The notes under the pieces: model-generated
Seen by the model: the letters and a program-made list of their open reading frames with translations, nothing else
The model's database searches: none
What the model was told of the DNA's origin: nothing
Made by a program: the position numbers and the translations under genes
Part shown: positions 27,242 through 36,056 of the stretch, one piece after another
Numbering within the stretch: position 1 is the first letter of the stretch
Layout of the letters: the number at the start of each line of letters is the position of its first letter
NCBI RefSeq assembly: GCF_022919835.1
Contig: NZ_CP095074.1
Coordinates: forward strand, 3,450,001 to 3,514,000
Source of the DNA: Halobacillus shinanisalinarum
GTDB taxonomy: Bacteria > Bacillota > Bacilli > Bacillales > Halobacillaceae
Direction: 5' to 3'
Length of the DNA stretch: 64,000 nt

Positions 27242-27988
27242 GTGGATTTGTATTACGAAGTTAATGGAAAGGGTCATCCTGTCGTTCTCGTCACTGGTGG
27301 TGCTGATGTACGGAACTGGACTTTTGTCACCTCTCTTTTAGCAAAACACTACAAGGTCGTTGCTTTTGATGGACGTGGGACCGGTAAATCACCGTCTCCT
27401 TTAGAAGATGTTAACCATGTCGAAGATTTACTGTCGTTGCTTGACCATCTAGACATCAATCAGGCAACACTCATCGGTCATTCAATGGGTGGTCAAATTG
27501 CCACTGAATTCGCTTTGGATTATCCTGAAAGGGTTTCAAATCTCGTTTTACTTGCACCTGGATTATCTGGGTTTAGCTATTCAAAAGAATTTGAAGAGAA
27601 GATAAAGGCGGTTCATGAGGCTGCCCCTGATATCGATAAAATGGTTGAGCTTTTGATCAGTGATCCATCGTATCGTGTTGTAACGGGGAGTCCTCACCGG
27701 AATTTGATGGTTCAAATGCTCCGGCACCATATGAGCCGAATGTTTGAATGGCCGGCGGTTAAAATAATTTTGTCGCAACCACCGGCCATCGAAAGATTAG
27801 GAGAATTGACAGCTAAAACATTATTAATCATCGGTAAAGAGGATTCACCCGATAACCTTCGAGTTGCCAATTACTTTCGAAATCACTCAGACGCTCAAAT
27901 CATAGAAATTCCAGATGCCGACCATATGCTCAATCTCACCCATCCCGAGAAGCTGTATCAACAAATTATAGGTTTTATGAAGGAATGA
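27242..27988 (+). CDS. alpha/beta hydrolase
   Basis: A 248-residue protein with the alpha/beta hydrolase core: the oxyanion segment VTGGADVRNW near residue 15, FDGRGTGKSPSP, the nucleophile elbow GHSMGG with Ser 81, the acid Asp in GKEDSPDN, and the His in DADHMLNLTHPE. It hydrolyses an ester, lactone or similar; the substrate is unknown. GTG 27242 lies 6-7 bases after GGAGGG. The ATG at 27224 precedes that site. Confidence 0.88.
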   Translation: MDLYYEVNGKGHPVVLVTGGADVRNWTFVTSLLAKHYKVVAFDGRGTGKSPSPLEDVNHVEDLLSLLDHLDINQATLIGHSMGGQIATEFALDYPERVSNLVLLAPGLSGFSYSKEFEEKIKAVHEAAPDIDKMVELLISDPSYRVVTGSPHRNLMVQMLRHHMSRMFEWPAVKIILSQPPAIERLGELTAKTLLIIGKEDSPDNLRVANYFRNHSDAQIIEIPDADHMLNLTHPEKLYQQIIGFMKE

Positions 27989-28080
27989 AACTATGCCATG
28001 GAACCCAGAAGATCATTTCAGTTTTGTAACTTATCTAACTTATAAAATGGGCGACAATATAGTATTAATAGTTCCATTAA

Positions 28081-28144
28081 GGGCGCAAATCTGGGATAAG
28101 ATTTGTGCTCTTTCTTTGTGAAAAGGGCCAGATAATTGAATAAG
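28081..28144 (+). repeat. dispersed repeat, GGGCGC/GGGCCAGAT type (clear hairpin)
   Basis: GGGCGCAAATCTGGGATAAG pairs with ATTTGTGCTC, then TTTCTTTGTGAAAAGGGCCA and GATAATTGAATAAG. The same unit is at 46281 and 50890 in reverse. Confidence 0.82.
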
Positions 28145-28229
28145 AATTTAAAAGAAAGAGGGACTTCAATTTCCATTTTGTGTTAAAATGAAGTGAATTC
28201 ATATTCATCAATCCAAAGGAGTGATAACA

Positions 28230-28592
28230 ATCACATTTTCATTAATATTTGGATTAGTTGTAGGAGCGATTGTAATTTTAACGTTTGTTGTTCCAGCATT
28301 TATGGCTGTTAAAAGAAATGAGAAGGGGCCAGCCCCTCGAAAATTTTCATATGGAATTTTGGGGCTCTTGGTTATTAACTGGTTGCTTTTCTTAACTGGT
28401 TCCTACGCTTTATTACCAACGAACATAGCAGACCTAATATTTATTCCTGTATGGTTGGTGTTATGTGTGGCGGGAGTAATTGTTGCTGCTTATGAATTTA
28501 AAAATAACAAAGGTTTTGCCATACCTGTTGCTGGTTTAACAACCATAAGCTTCTTATTTAGCTTTCTCGCTAGTGGAATTTCTAAAATGTAA
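28230..28592 (+). CDS. four-helix membrane protein, probable ATC start
   Basis: About 120 residues with four membrane segments, three of them at roughly residues 2-22, 40-58 and 70-85 and the last near the C-terminus; the loop is RNEKGPAPRKFSYG. The only ribosome site, AAAGGAG, ends at 28221 and overlaps the in-frame GTG at 28221, so translation more likely begins at ATC 28230 (spacing 8). There is no ATG near. Family not recognised. A dispersed repeat lies just upstream. Confidence 0.65.
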   Translation: MTFSLIFGLVVGAIVILTFVVPAFMAVKRNEKGPAPRKFSYGILGLLVINWLLFLTGSYALLPTNIADLIFIPVWLVLCVAGVIVAAYEFKNNKGFAIPVAGLTTISFLFSFLASGISKM

Positions 28593-28623
28593 TTGCCGTT
28601 AACACAGTAAACTCTAATTAAAA

Positions 28624-28800
28624 AACGGGTGCAATTCTAAAGCAAGAATTGTGCTCTTTTACATATAGGGAATTTTATTAGTTTTATTAGCAGTTATTGG
28701 AGTGGTGGCTGTTGGCGAGAACATAACTTAAACCAAAAAATTCAAAACATAGTTTCTTTTTAGTTTAGCTTGCTAAACAAACGGGCGCAATTCTGGAGTA
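28624..28800 (+). repeat. two partial dispersed repeats
   Basis: ACGGGTGCAATTCTAAAGCA then AGAATTGTGCTC at 28624, and ACGGGCGCAATTCTGGAGTA at 28780. Confidence 0.65.
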
Positions 28801-28822
28801 AATACTTTTTTGTTTACATTTA

Positions 28823-28860
28823 TAAGACGCTTTCCTTTAACTTAGGAATAGCGTCTTTTT
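28823..28860 (+). terminator. orphan terminator hairpin
   Basis: AAGACGCT and AGCGTCTT close a stem with a T-run after it. No gene ends directly upstream. The 250 bp to the next gene hold nothing else that I can name. Confidence 0.6.
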
Positions 28861-29106
28861 GTATTAATGTGGGGCACAAAGGTTAGTGAGATACAGAGTA
28901 GTTTAACAATGGAAAACAGTAGTAATTTTTGTTTTTGTATGGTGTTTAATAAGAAGTTATGTAGAAAGTATAGCAACCATTTATAGGCACTGATATATTT
29001 TAAAATAATAGTTCCAGTAATTTACATATACATAAGGAGTTAGATCCTTTCTTTTATCTGTCTAAACCATTCATATGAAAAATTATATTTTATTGGAGGG
29101 AAGCGC

Positions 29107-30489
29107 TTGAAAAAAGCAGCAATTGTAGTAGGATCATTGTTATTCATTGTAGTGGCCTGTAACCCATTAATTGATCAGGAATCAGTTGAAAACACGAGTA
29201 AGGCTTCGAGTTTTAACATTAATCCTATCGCCCCAGGAAGCGAAAGCACCTATGATCTTTCATTGAAGTTGGACGATGAAGGGGAATTCACTGTAGAGGC
29301 ATCCATCGAGGTTCAAAACGTTTCAAATGAAGGATGGGACACACTTGTCTTTTACTTCATTCCTAACATGTTCACTGAAGAAAACTCTACCGACCTTAAA
29401 CAGCCTTCTAACTTGGAAGTCGATAAAATCACCCTTAATGGAAAAGCAGCAGAATACTCCCTGGAAAAAGATACGTTCACTATACCCTTAAGTCAAAAGC
29501 TACCACCTCAAGAATCCATAAATGTGACAGTTAACTATACTTTTACCCTTCCGGAAGAAGGACATAGATTTACGAAAAAAGGGTCAAGTTTTTACCTAGC
29601 TCAGTGGTATCCGATGGTTCCGACGTATAGGAACGGGTGGAATAAAGAGGAATATCAATCCAAAGGAGAGTCTTACCACACGGCCTTCAGTAACTTTAAA
29701 TTACATTATGAAGTTCCTAAAGGATACACGGTTGTCTCCTCTAGTGAACAAGATAAGTTTCCTAGTGGTAGTGAATCAACACTTCTAGCTCAACGTATGA
29801 AAGAGCTTTATGTTGCTGTGCTATACAAACCAGATATGTCAGAAGGGATTGCAGAGGATACTAATGTAAGAGTTTTTAATACGGAGGATACGAATCGGCG
29901 AGAAAAGGTTGTAGAAATAGCATCCGAGGCTATCAAATATTTTGAGGATACTATAGGTCCTTACCCACATCAGCAATTGGATATTATTTTAAGTGATCTC
30001 TCAATGGAGTACTCGGGTATTGTTACCGTTGATAACGGTACTAAAAGAATCGGGTCGTTAAAGAGCTTAGTTGTTCATGAAGTTGCTCACCAGTGGTTCT
30101 ATGGGATGGTCAATAACGATCCCTATTATGATGCGTGGTTGGACGAAGGATTAACAACCCTTTCTAGTTCCTTGTTTTTTGCTCATAAAGGGAATAAAGA
30201 AATGCCAAATGAATTTAATTCCAAACCGAAGCCTGTTAATTTGCCAATAGATCAATATCCCGAGAAATATGGTCCTTATATTTATGGAAACTCCTCTGTC
30301 GGCCTGTGGAAAGTATTTGAGAAGTATGGAGACAGACAGGTGGCTGAGGATTTTTTGCACAAATATTATAGGCTATATAAATATAAAGAAGTTGATACAG
30401 AAGAGTTTATTAGGTTTTTAAAGCATTTCTTAAACATAGAGGGGAATTCTGATTTTGAAGGATGGCTCAAGTTAGAAGAAGGGAAGTGA
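29107..30489 (+). CDS. M1-family metallopeptidase lipoprotein
   Basis: A 460-residue protein. A TTG start after GGAGGG opens a signal peptide with lipobox VVAC (Cys 18), so it is anchored outside the membrane. Residues about 35-230 are the N-terminal beta domain. The catalytic domain has HEVAH (His 324, Glu 325, His 328) and the third zinc ligand Glu 347 in WLDEGLTT, exactly the M1 spacing. Tyr-containing YGNSSVGLW follows. It probably trims extracellular peptides. It is shorter than full M1 aminopeptidases and lacks the C-terminal helical domain. Confidence 0.88.
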   Translation: MKKAAIVVGSLLFIVVACNPLIDQESVENTSKASSFNINPIAPGSESTYDLSLKLDDEGEFTVEASIEVQNVSNEGWDTLVFYFIPNMFTEENSTDLKQPSNLEVDKITLNGKAAEYSLEKDTFTIPLSQKLPPQESINVTVNYTFTLPEEGHRFTKKGSSFYLAQWYPMVPTYRNGWNKEEYQSKGESYHTAFSNFKLHYEVPKGYTVVSSSEQDKFPSGSESTLLAQRMKELYVAVLYKPDMSEGIAEDTNVRVFNTEDTNRREKVVEIASEAIKYFEDTIGPYPHQQLDIILSDLSMEYSGIVTVDNGTKRIGSLKSLVVHEVAHQWFYGMVNNDPYYDAWLDEGLTTLSSSLFFAHKGNKEMPNEFNSKPKPVNLPIDQYPEKYGPYIYGNSSVGLWKVFEKYGDRQVAEDFLHKYYRLYKYKEVDTEEFIRFLKHFLNIEGNSDFEGWLKLEEGK

Positions 30490-30561
30490 AGGAAGTTTAG
30501 GCAGTTTCCTATTAAAGGCATTATCTTAAGTAAAAAGAGTGCTTTTATGCTAAGAATATAT

Positions 30562-30612
30562 TGCATTATCTTGAAATTGAGTCTTCCGTATAAGGGCGCT
30601 TTTCTGGAAGAA
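30562..30612 (+). repeat. dispersed composite repeat
   Basis: Reads GCATTATCTTGAAATTGAG, then TCTTCCGTATAAGGGCGC and TTTTCTGGAAGAA. Confidence 0.75.
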
Positions 30613-30657
30613 GAATATAATGCATATCTATTCTGCTCAACCCAGAAAGAACCGAAA

Positions 30658-30699
30658 TACTCCGAGTAAGGGACACCTAAAAATCCCTTACTCGGAGTA
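30658..30699. terminator. perfect hairpin between convergent genes
   Basis: TACTCCGAGTAAGGGA pairs perfectly (16 bp) with TCCCTTACTCGGAGTA. It lies between the M1 peptidase gene and the convergent gene at 30729. No long T-run. Confidence 0.7.
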
Positions 30700-30728
30700 A
30701 AGTTTCTGAAGGTAGTGTCCTTTACTAA

Positions 30729-31190
30729 TCACTGTTTTGGTTCATTATGTTCGTAATTTAACATTTTTATTTTGATTCCATTTGTTAAGTCTCCTGGTTC
30801 CACACCGAAGGTTCTTGTATCCGTCCCTCCCAATGATGGGCCGAGGGTTGTTGTATTTGTCCGGCTGTTGTGTTTTGTTTTTGTAGGCATAACCGTAAAT
30901 TTTACTACGAACGGACTTTCTAATACATGACCTTTTTCACTTTGATCTACCTCAACCACATCATAATCTTTGTCCCACCAGTCATACTGAAAGCTTATTG
31001 AGCCCTTCTTATAATAATTGGCTACTGCATTACTAATCTCTTTATTAAAAAGATCTAATAAGAGTTGATCTACGGCTTGTTCCTGTCCAACCGTATTATG
31101 GCCATTAGAATTTTGGGCCTGAGCCGAAGCAAAAGAGAATCCAGTAAATAAACATAGAAGAACAATAACGGTTATTAGTAAACGCTTCAT
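30729..31190 (-). CDS. secreted DUF3888-like protein
   Basis: A 153-residue protein with a signal peptide (hydrophobic residues 4-18, cleavage near SFASAQA) and a conserved-looking domain: LLLDLFNKEISNAVANYY, YDWWDKDYDVVEVDQSEKGH, PFVVKFTVMPTK and a final MLNYEHNEP. I recognise this as the DUF3888 pattern of Bacillus secreted proteins, with moderate certainty. ATG after TAGGAGG. Function unknown. Confidence 0.75.
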   Translation of the reverse strand: MKRLLITVIVLLCLFTGFSFASAQAQNSNGHNTVGQEQAVDQLLLDLFNKEISNAVANYYKKGSISFQYDWWDKDYDVVEVDQSEKGHVLESPFVVKFTVMPTKTKHNSRTNTTTLGPSLGGTDTRTFGVEPGDLTNGIKIKMLNYEHNEPKQ

Positions 31191-31320
31191 CTTAATACCT
31201 CCTAAATTGTTTTTATTCCCCTGTAAGTTCCGCGTTTTTTACATAAAATATTCGACCTGTAAAACAAACAATATTCGTCTTTAATCGACTCTCTGTTTCT
31301 AAAATCGATCTTCACGAACG

Positions 31321-31366
31321 GAAAGCCTAATTTCTCGATTACAACATTGAAAAATTAGGCTTTTTA
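31321..31366 (+). terminator. orphan terminator hairpin
   Basis: AAGCCTAATTTCTC pairs with GAAAAATTAGGCTT, followed by TTT; near copy of 16320. No gene end is visible upstream on the plus strand. The region 31191-31570 holds nothing else. Confidence 0.6.
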
Positions 31367-31570
31367 GTTTCTTAGCGTAGGATTTTTTCAAAATGTTGGC
31401 GAGATCCTGGCGAAACCCCATAGGGACCAAAGTCTACTTGTATTTGCTTCCTCATTGGTAACTCTTCGACTGACTCAAACGTCCGAGCGTGGAGGGTGTT
31501 ACATACTTACGGTTTTATGTTAATATGAAGGTGGTTGGTTTCAACTTCTTTCCAATCCAAACGGGAGTGA

Positions 31571-31798
31571 TTGCTTATACTAAGCGGAATCTTAACACTA
31601 TTTGGAATTCTCTTTGTATTGTTTTTACCTGGCTTAATTGGAATGATTGCCAAAAAATTATTCTTCAAAAGCAAAAAAGGCAACAAGGATTATCGGTTAG
31701 ACAGAAGAAATCCAGATTCCCTAAACCAAGCAGAGGCTAAAAGTCGGGCGTACACGGAAGCAAATAGAAATACATTTGGCGGTGGATCAGGCTTCTAG
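31571..31798 (+). CDS. small single-pass membrane protein
   Basis: A 75-residue protein: one or two hydrophobic segments (residues 2-27), then a basic and polar tail (KKGNKDYRLDRRNPD) ending in TFGGGSGF. TTG 31571 lies three bases after GGGAG, which is tight, so the exact start is uncertain. No family recognised. Confidence 0.6.
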   Translation: MLILSGILTLFGILFVLFLPGLIGMIAKKLFFKSKKGNKDYRLDRRNPDSLNQAEAKSRAYTEANRNTFGGGSGF

Positions 31799-31970
31799 GA
31801 CCCCCATTACAGAATTTTTATTTATATCAGATAACAAATTGCAAAAAGCTGCATTCTATAATTGGAATGTGGCTTTCTTATGTGACAAGTAAATGAATTT
31901 ATTATCTGCATATTGGATCATACAAGATCACTTCACTATATTTTGCTTATCTATATGAGTGTTCCTTTAA

Positions 31971-32060
31971 ATTATCTTGAATTCAAGTATTCAATTAACG
32001 GGTGCAAATCTTGAATTAGACATTCATTCCTTGTTTGTGAAAAGGCCATCTTGTTGAATA
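31971..32060 (+). repeat. dispersed composite repeat (diverged)
   Basis: ATTATCTTGAATTCAAGTAT, AACGGGTGCAAATCTTGAAT, then AAAAGGCCATCTTGTTGAAT. Confidence 0.65.
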
Positions 32061-32097
32061 AATACAATCAGAAAAGAAATGGGGATAGGGGGGTTAC

Positions 32098-32376
32098 ATG
32101 AAAAGATATGGTTGGCTTAGTTATTGGTCAATTTTGTTAAGTATAATCCCGATAATCGTGTTCTTTGCAACTATCTATGGCTACATAAGAATTAATTTCA
32201 CCTTAATTGTTACAATAATATTTATTATCCTAGCTCTATCAATAGTCTTAGGTATAATTGGTATTGAAAAAAATTCTGAAAAGAAACTATTACTATTGGC
32301 TACTCTAGGAACAGTAATAGCTATCATGTCCTGTTTTTTTATAGTTTTCGCATTATTGATGTCTCAAATGGCTTGA
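32098..32376 (+). CDS. small three-helix membrane protein
   Basis: A 92-residue protein with membrane segments at about 10-28, 33-56 and 65-88 and the short loop EKNSEKK. The ATG follows GGGGGGTTAC. No family recognised. Confidence 0.7.
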   Translation: MKRYGWLSYWSILLSIIPIIVFFATIYGYIRINFTLIVTIIFIILALSIVLGIIGIEKNSEKKLLLLATLGTVIAIMSCFFIVFALLMSQMA

Positions 32377-32543
32377 CTTTGAAAATTATAGATAACCGGA
32401 AACTTTGGTCTTTTCTGATTGTGAGCCTTTTTCAGAAAGGGTAAAAAAAGCTTTTCAATTATCTCGAAGCGCGATTGATTGAAGCGCGATTGATTAATGA
32501 GTAGGTTGACTACCTTTACAGGTTTATAATATAGCGGCTAGGG

Positions 32544-32936
32544 ATGGTCAGGCTCTATTTTATCGCAAAAGTCCCTTTGATCACACGAGGACAAAGTGAA
32601 CTTGTCACAAAAGAATTTGTGTTTTCTTCGGAAAGGATGAATGAAGTGAGCAGTTATCTTATCGGTTATATTCTCCCAGAAAAAAATGATGGTCATGAGG
32701 ATCCTATGTTAAGAGAATTCACCTATGGGGAATCAGGGTTTAGGGCTAATATCTTGAAAAATAAGGTCAGCAAGGATGATTTATTGTTTTTCCATCGAAT
32801 GATTTATGGCCGTCGTTACGTTACAGCTTATTATGTTGTTGAAGACATTCGGAATGTTCGCGAAATTAAGCAAGATCCTTATTATAGTCATTTTCATAAT
32901 CCACATTTGGAAAAAAATCAACCTGGTGAAGATTAA
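32544..32936 (+). CDS. protein with EVE/PUA-like pattern, paired with a nuclease
   Basis: A 130-residue soluble protein. The part DDLLFFHRMIYGRRYVTAYYV then VEDIRNVREI resembles the EVE/PUA-like beta-barrel found next to or fused with DUF91/PD-(D/E)XK nucleases (inference from pattern). It ends four bases before the nuclease frame at 32941, in another frame, so in the ancestor the two may have been one protein. The ribosome site (AGGG) is very close to the ATG. Confidence 0.5.
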   Translation: MVRLYFIAKVPLITRGQSELVTKEFVFSSERMNEVSSYLIGYILPEKNDGHEDPMLREFTYGESGFRANILKNKVSKDDLLFFHRMIYGRRYVTAYYVVEDIRNVREIKQDPYYSHFHNPHLEKNQPGED

Positions 32937-32940
32937 TCAT

Positions 32941-33460
32941 GTGAAACCGATTCAGGAAGAGATGACTAGTGCACTGCGCCAATGGAAACCCTTAAGTGGT
33001 AAAGATGCTGACTATCTCAAGGAACAAATTGAAGCAACAGATGCAGAAGGGCGTCTTTCCGAAAATTATTTGTCATCAGAAGAGGTTTTTCAGTTATTGG
33101 AAAGAGATATAGAAAAGTTTCTTCATAACAATCCAACTGTTCTTGGTGAAAATTTCGATATTGTAGATCAGCAACGTATATTGGGTAATGATAGCCGACT
33201 TGATCTTCTGCTGTCGAATAAACATACAAGAGAATATATAGTTGTAGAGATTAAAAAAAGGGCCTTTGGGCAGAGATACCATAAACCAGATACAACGTTA
33301 CATACGGTACTTGAAAAAACAATACCCTAATAAAACCATACGAGGAATTTTGGTTGGAAGTAGCATTACGTCAACATTTGAAAAGGAAATGTTAGAGGCT
33401 AAAAATATTGATACCTATCTCTATGGGTGGAAATTTTCTGTGTATAAACCAAACCAATGA
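32941..33460 (+). pseudogene. PD-(D/E)XK nuclease (DUF91/NucS-like), frameshifted in A7
   Basis: Two overlapping frames together encode one protein of about 172 residues. The first gives DIVDQQRILGNDSRLDLLLS and EYIVVEIKK, which are the Asp and Glu-x-Lys of a PD-(D/E)XK nuclease (DUF91/NucS-like). The second, from about 33266, gives GRDTINQIQRYIRYLKKQYP and the C-terminus. Removing one A from the A7 run at 33253-33259 restores a continuous IKKGPLGRDT reading. As written the nuclease is truncated after its active site. It starts at GTG 32941. Real mutation, or a sequencing error in the homopolymer. Confidence 0.8.
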
Positions 33461-33700
33461 ACAGAATCGAATCTTTAAGGTTCTATCTTGTTTGACACCT
33501 AAGTGTTGCTCCAGAATAGGGTGTGATTATTCATTAAGAGTAGTCACCTTTCTTACTGTAGAATCGGATAGGGCTGTGGAAGAATAAATTCAAGATAATG
33601 GAATAATTAGAAAACGGTTAAATTAAGTGAACTATGTATAGGTAAGCTTAATTGAAATTATTGGTTATTTCGTATTGATAAATACAGAGGGGGATGAACG

Positions 33701-33965
33701 ATTAAAGTTCTATTGCTTATAATTGCGATGTTTAATTGCGATGTCGGGAGTTTGTACATACCTGTTTTATGAGGCCGATTATTTAATTTACATAGCTTTA
33801 TCTGTAGGAATTGGCTATTCAATATTACATTTAATAGGATCATATGATAAAAGACGAGGAGCAGTATTAGGTCAACCAGATGCTAAATACTATAAAACTT
33901 TTGATACTCATCATGATGATTTTTCTGAGGGGGATAGTTTCACTGATGATAGTAGTGACAACTAG
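33701..33965 (+). pseudogene. small membrane protein broken by a 13-bp tandem duplication
   Basis: An ideal ribosome site (GAGGGGG) is followed at 7 bases by ATT 33701, which reads KVLLLIIAM and then shifts. The rest (SGVCTYLFYEADYLIYIALS and beyond, to 33965) is in another frame. Between them AATTGCGATGTTT is followed by AATTGCGATGTCG: deleting one 13-bp unit joins both into one frame of about 84 codons with two membrane segments and an acidic tail (FSEGDSFTDDSSDN). The only plausible start is ATT. Confidence 0.7.
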
Positions 33966-33981
33966 GAACTTATTATATATG

Positions 33982-34053
33982 TACTAGCTAATAGAAGCTT
34001 GATGTTATTTATGTACAAGTTATCTCGATACTGAGTCTTCATGTAAAGGGGGG
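33982..34053 (+). repeat. dispersed composite repeat
   Basis: ACTAGCTAATAGAAGCTTGA, GTTATCTCGATACTGAGTC, then TTCATGTAAAGGGGGG. The GGGGGG end doubles as the ribosome site of the next miniprotein. Confidence 0.75.
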
Positions 34054-34058
34054 TAAAT

Positions 34059-34133
34059 TTGAAAAATACGCAGGCTATCTTCTGGGCTATAATTGCAAGC
34101 ATATTAGTCTTAATTTGGCTATTTACAAGGTAA
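34059..34133 (+). CDS. 24-residue membrane miniprotein
   Basis: TTG 34059 lies six bases after GGGGGG and opens MKNTQAIFWAIIASILVL plus IWLFTR, a single hydrophobic helix with charged ends. Size and ribosome site are typical for regulatory or membrane microproteins. No family recognised. Confidence 0.5.
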   Translation: MKNTQAIFWAIIASILVLIWLFTR

Positions 34134-34401
34134 TTGTAACTGCTAGACTAAACTGGACAGTTCCTGATCAATAAAACTGAACATTTTCTGCTCGAAATCA
34201 CCTCCCATCCTTTACACTTAGAAAGGTTAAGGTTAACGGATGAAGTGGAGATAGAAGGTGAAGAAATGAGAAACTATATAGTGCGAGGGGTTTAAGTTGG
34301 CGGCTAGCGCCCGAAAGTGTGAGGCTTCTTCAAAATCTTTGTCTAAGTATTCATATAGAGTAAGAACTTTTCTTAAGTAATAGTGTAGGAGGGGGTAATC
34401 G

Positions 34402-34635
34402 GTGAGAAATTTCAAGAAATTCTTATACGGTTTGTTTTTTGTAATTATTCCCTTTGTTTATGTTGTTGGGTTCATAACATGGGGGTATTTTGTTTCTAAT
34501 AACGCAATTGAGGAAAGTGTGACAGATATTCTTTCTATACTAGGTATTTCTTATTTTTTGGGAAGCATCTTTTGGTATTTTAATATGGATCGTATCGAAA
34601 AAGTCTCTAATCAAATTCAGGAAGAATCGAAATAA
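34402..34635 (+). CDS. small two-helix membrane protein
   Basis: A 77-residue protein with segments at about 8-30 and 42-60, and a charged C-terminus (DRIEKVSNQIQEESK). GTG 34402 follows GGAGGGGG by 6-7 bases. No family recognised. Confidence 0.68.
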   Translation: MRNFKKFLYGLFFVIIPFVYVVGFITWGYFVSNNAIEESVTDILSILGISYFLGSIFWYFNMDRIEKVSNQIQEESK

Positions 34636-34740
34636 ATGGTTATTCTGTAATAGGGCGCGGACGTATTGTATCATAAGACTTGTTTATTTGGTGGGAGGTA
34701 AACTTTAAAAATTAGAAGTAGATGGTAGGAGTGTGAAATC

Positions 34741-35043
34741 ATTAAGACTGTAAAGAAATTTCTAAAATGGTTATATAGAAGAAGTGACAATGATTTAGCT
34801 TGCCTTTTATCTATACCCTTCGGTTTTTTTACCGCATTTTCTCTTATAAATTTTTTGGACTTTGATCTTCTTGTAGGGGTTCTTCTGTGGATTATTCCCA
34901 TTGTATTAATTGCAGGGGTGGTTTTTAGACTTATAGAAGAAACCTTTAAAAAATTGTTAGGCGATAATAATAAGGACATAAAGTCTAGCTATATATTTAT
35001 ACTTGGGGTGGTTATGGGGGGCGCAGTCTCATTCATATTGTAA
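34741..35043 (+). CDS. small membrane protein with probable ATT/ATC start
   Basis: About 100 residues with three membrane segments (LACLLSIPFGFFTAFSLINF, a second at about 45-62, and a last at the C-terminus). Between the in-frame stop TAG 34726 and the coding part there is no ATG, GTG or TTG; GGAG 34728-34731 is followed by ATC 34738 and ATT 34741. ATT AAG ACT would give MKT. The shorter ATG-started frame at 34855 would cut the first helix. Confidence 0.65.
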   Translation: MKTVKKFLKWLYRRSDNDLACLLSIPFGFFTAFSLINFLDFDLLVGVLLWIIPIVLIAGVVFRLIEETFKKLLGDNNKDIKSSYIFILGVVMGGAVSFIL

Positions 35044-35151
35044 ATATTTAGTATAGCTTAGTTTGTAGTCTTTAAGTTGGTGTAATACAAATTCTCTTGG
35101 AATGAATGGTAGGTATTAGACTTTATCATAACAATTAAAGAAGATGGATAT

Positions 35152-35189
35152 AAAAAAAGCAGGATCCTCAGAGGTCCTGCTTGTTAAAA
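35152..35189 (-). terminator. terminator of the SDR gene
   Basis: AAGCAGGATC pairs with GGTCCTGCTT; on the minus strand it is followed by TTTTT. Confidence 0.85.
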
Positions 35190-35239
35190 TGGAAAACATT
35201 ATTCTGCTAGAAGTGATTATTGTAAAAGGGCTGAGATCT

Positions 35240-36001
35240 TTAAAACGCGGCGGTCCACCCTGCATCTGCTACGATAACGGTCCCATTTACGAAGCTCGAA
35301 TCATCAGAAGCTAAAAATAGGGCAACCTGTGCAATTTCTTCTGACTCCCCAGTTCTTGGCATTACACCTTGTACTGCTTTCGTACGCTCCGCACCGAATT
35401 CATTAATATGTTTAATAGAGGAACCAATATTTGTTTGAACTCCTCCTGGTGCAATGGCGTTACAGCGAATGCCTTTGTCTGCATACATGTACCCGGTGTT
35501 TTTCGTTAGTCCCATCACTGCGTGTTTGGAGGCTCCATAGGCTGCGCCGGCATGAGCCCCGTTTAATCCGCCGGTTGAAGCGATATTAATAATCACTCCT
35601 TTTCCTTTATCTAAAAAGATTGGGATCGCCCTACGCATGGAACGCATGACTCCTTTGGTATTAATATCAAATAGTAAATCCCATCTTTCATCACTAATGT
35701 CTCCTACAGGTTCAAACCCGTCCATAATCCCTGCGTTATTAACTAATATATCTAAGCTTCCAAATTCATTTACTGCTGCTTCAATCATATGTTCGATATC
35801 GTGTAAGTTTGCGACGTTTGTTTGAACAGCTTTAGCTGATCCACCTTGGTTGGTAATCTTTTTTGCAACCTTATGGGCGCCCTCTTTATTTAGGTCAGCT
35901 ACTATGACTTTTGCTCCTTCTTTCGCGTAGAGTTCGGCAATGGCTTTTCCCATACCTGATGCTGCCCCTGTGACAACAGCCACTTTATCTTGTAATTTCA
36001 T
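35240..36001 (-). CDS. short-chain dehydrogenase/reductase
   Basis: A 253-residue classical SDR. The NAD(P)-binding TGAASGMGKAIA is at residues 11-22, NNAG near 88-91, and the catalytic Ser plus YGASK near 140-160. The acidic D in VADLNKEG after strand 2 favours NAD. It interconverts an alcohol and a ketone; the substrate is not predictable. GGAGGG precedes the ATG. It follows the TetR gene in the same direction with a 55-bp gap, so they are probably co-transcribed, and the regulator faces the P450 gene. Confidence 0.9.
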   Translation of the reverse strand: MKLQDKVAVVTGAASGMGKAIAELYAKEGAKVIVADLNKEGAHKVAKKITNQGGSAKAVQTNVANLHDIEHMIEAAVNEFGSLDILVNNAGIMDGFEPVGDISDERWDLLFDINTKGVMRSMRRAIPIFLDKGKGVIINIASTGGLNGAHAGAAYGASKHAVMGLTKNTGYMYADKGIRCNAIAPGGVQTNIGSSIKHINEFGAERTKAVQGVMPRTGESEEIAQVALFLASDDSSFVNGTVIVADAGWTAAF

Positions 36002-36056
36002 TAGAAGAATCCCTCCAATTCATTTGTTTGCTAATACTTGTTTTAAAAGCCAACTG

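Noticed and set aside
32806..32940. N-terminal extension of the nuclease frame
   Set aside because: This part overlaps the upstream gene in another frame; the ribosome-proximal GTG at 32941 is the better start.
34134..34300. IS end-like sequence near 34150
   Set aside because: CTGGACAGTTCCTGATCAAT looks like an IS fragment, but there is no partner end or coding part.
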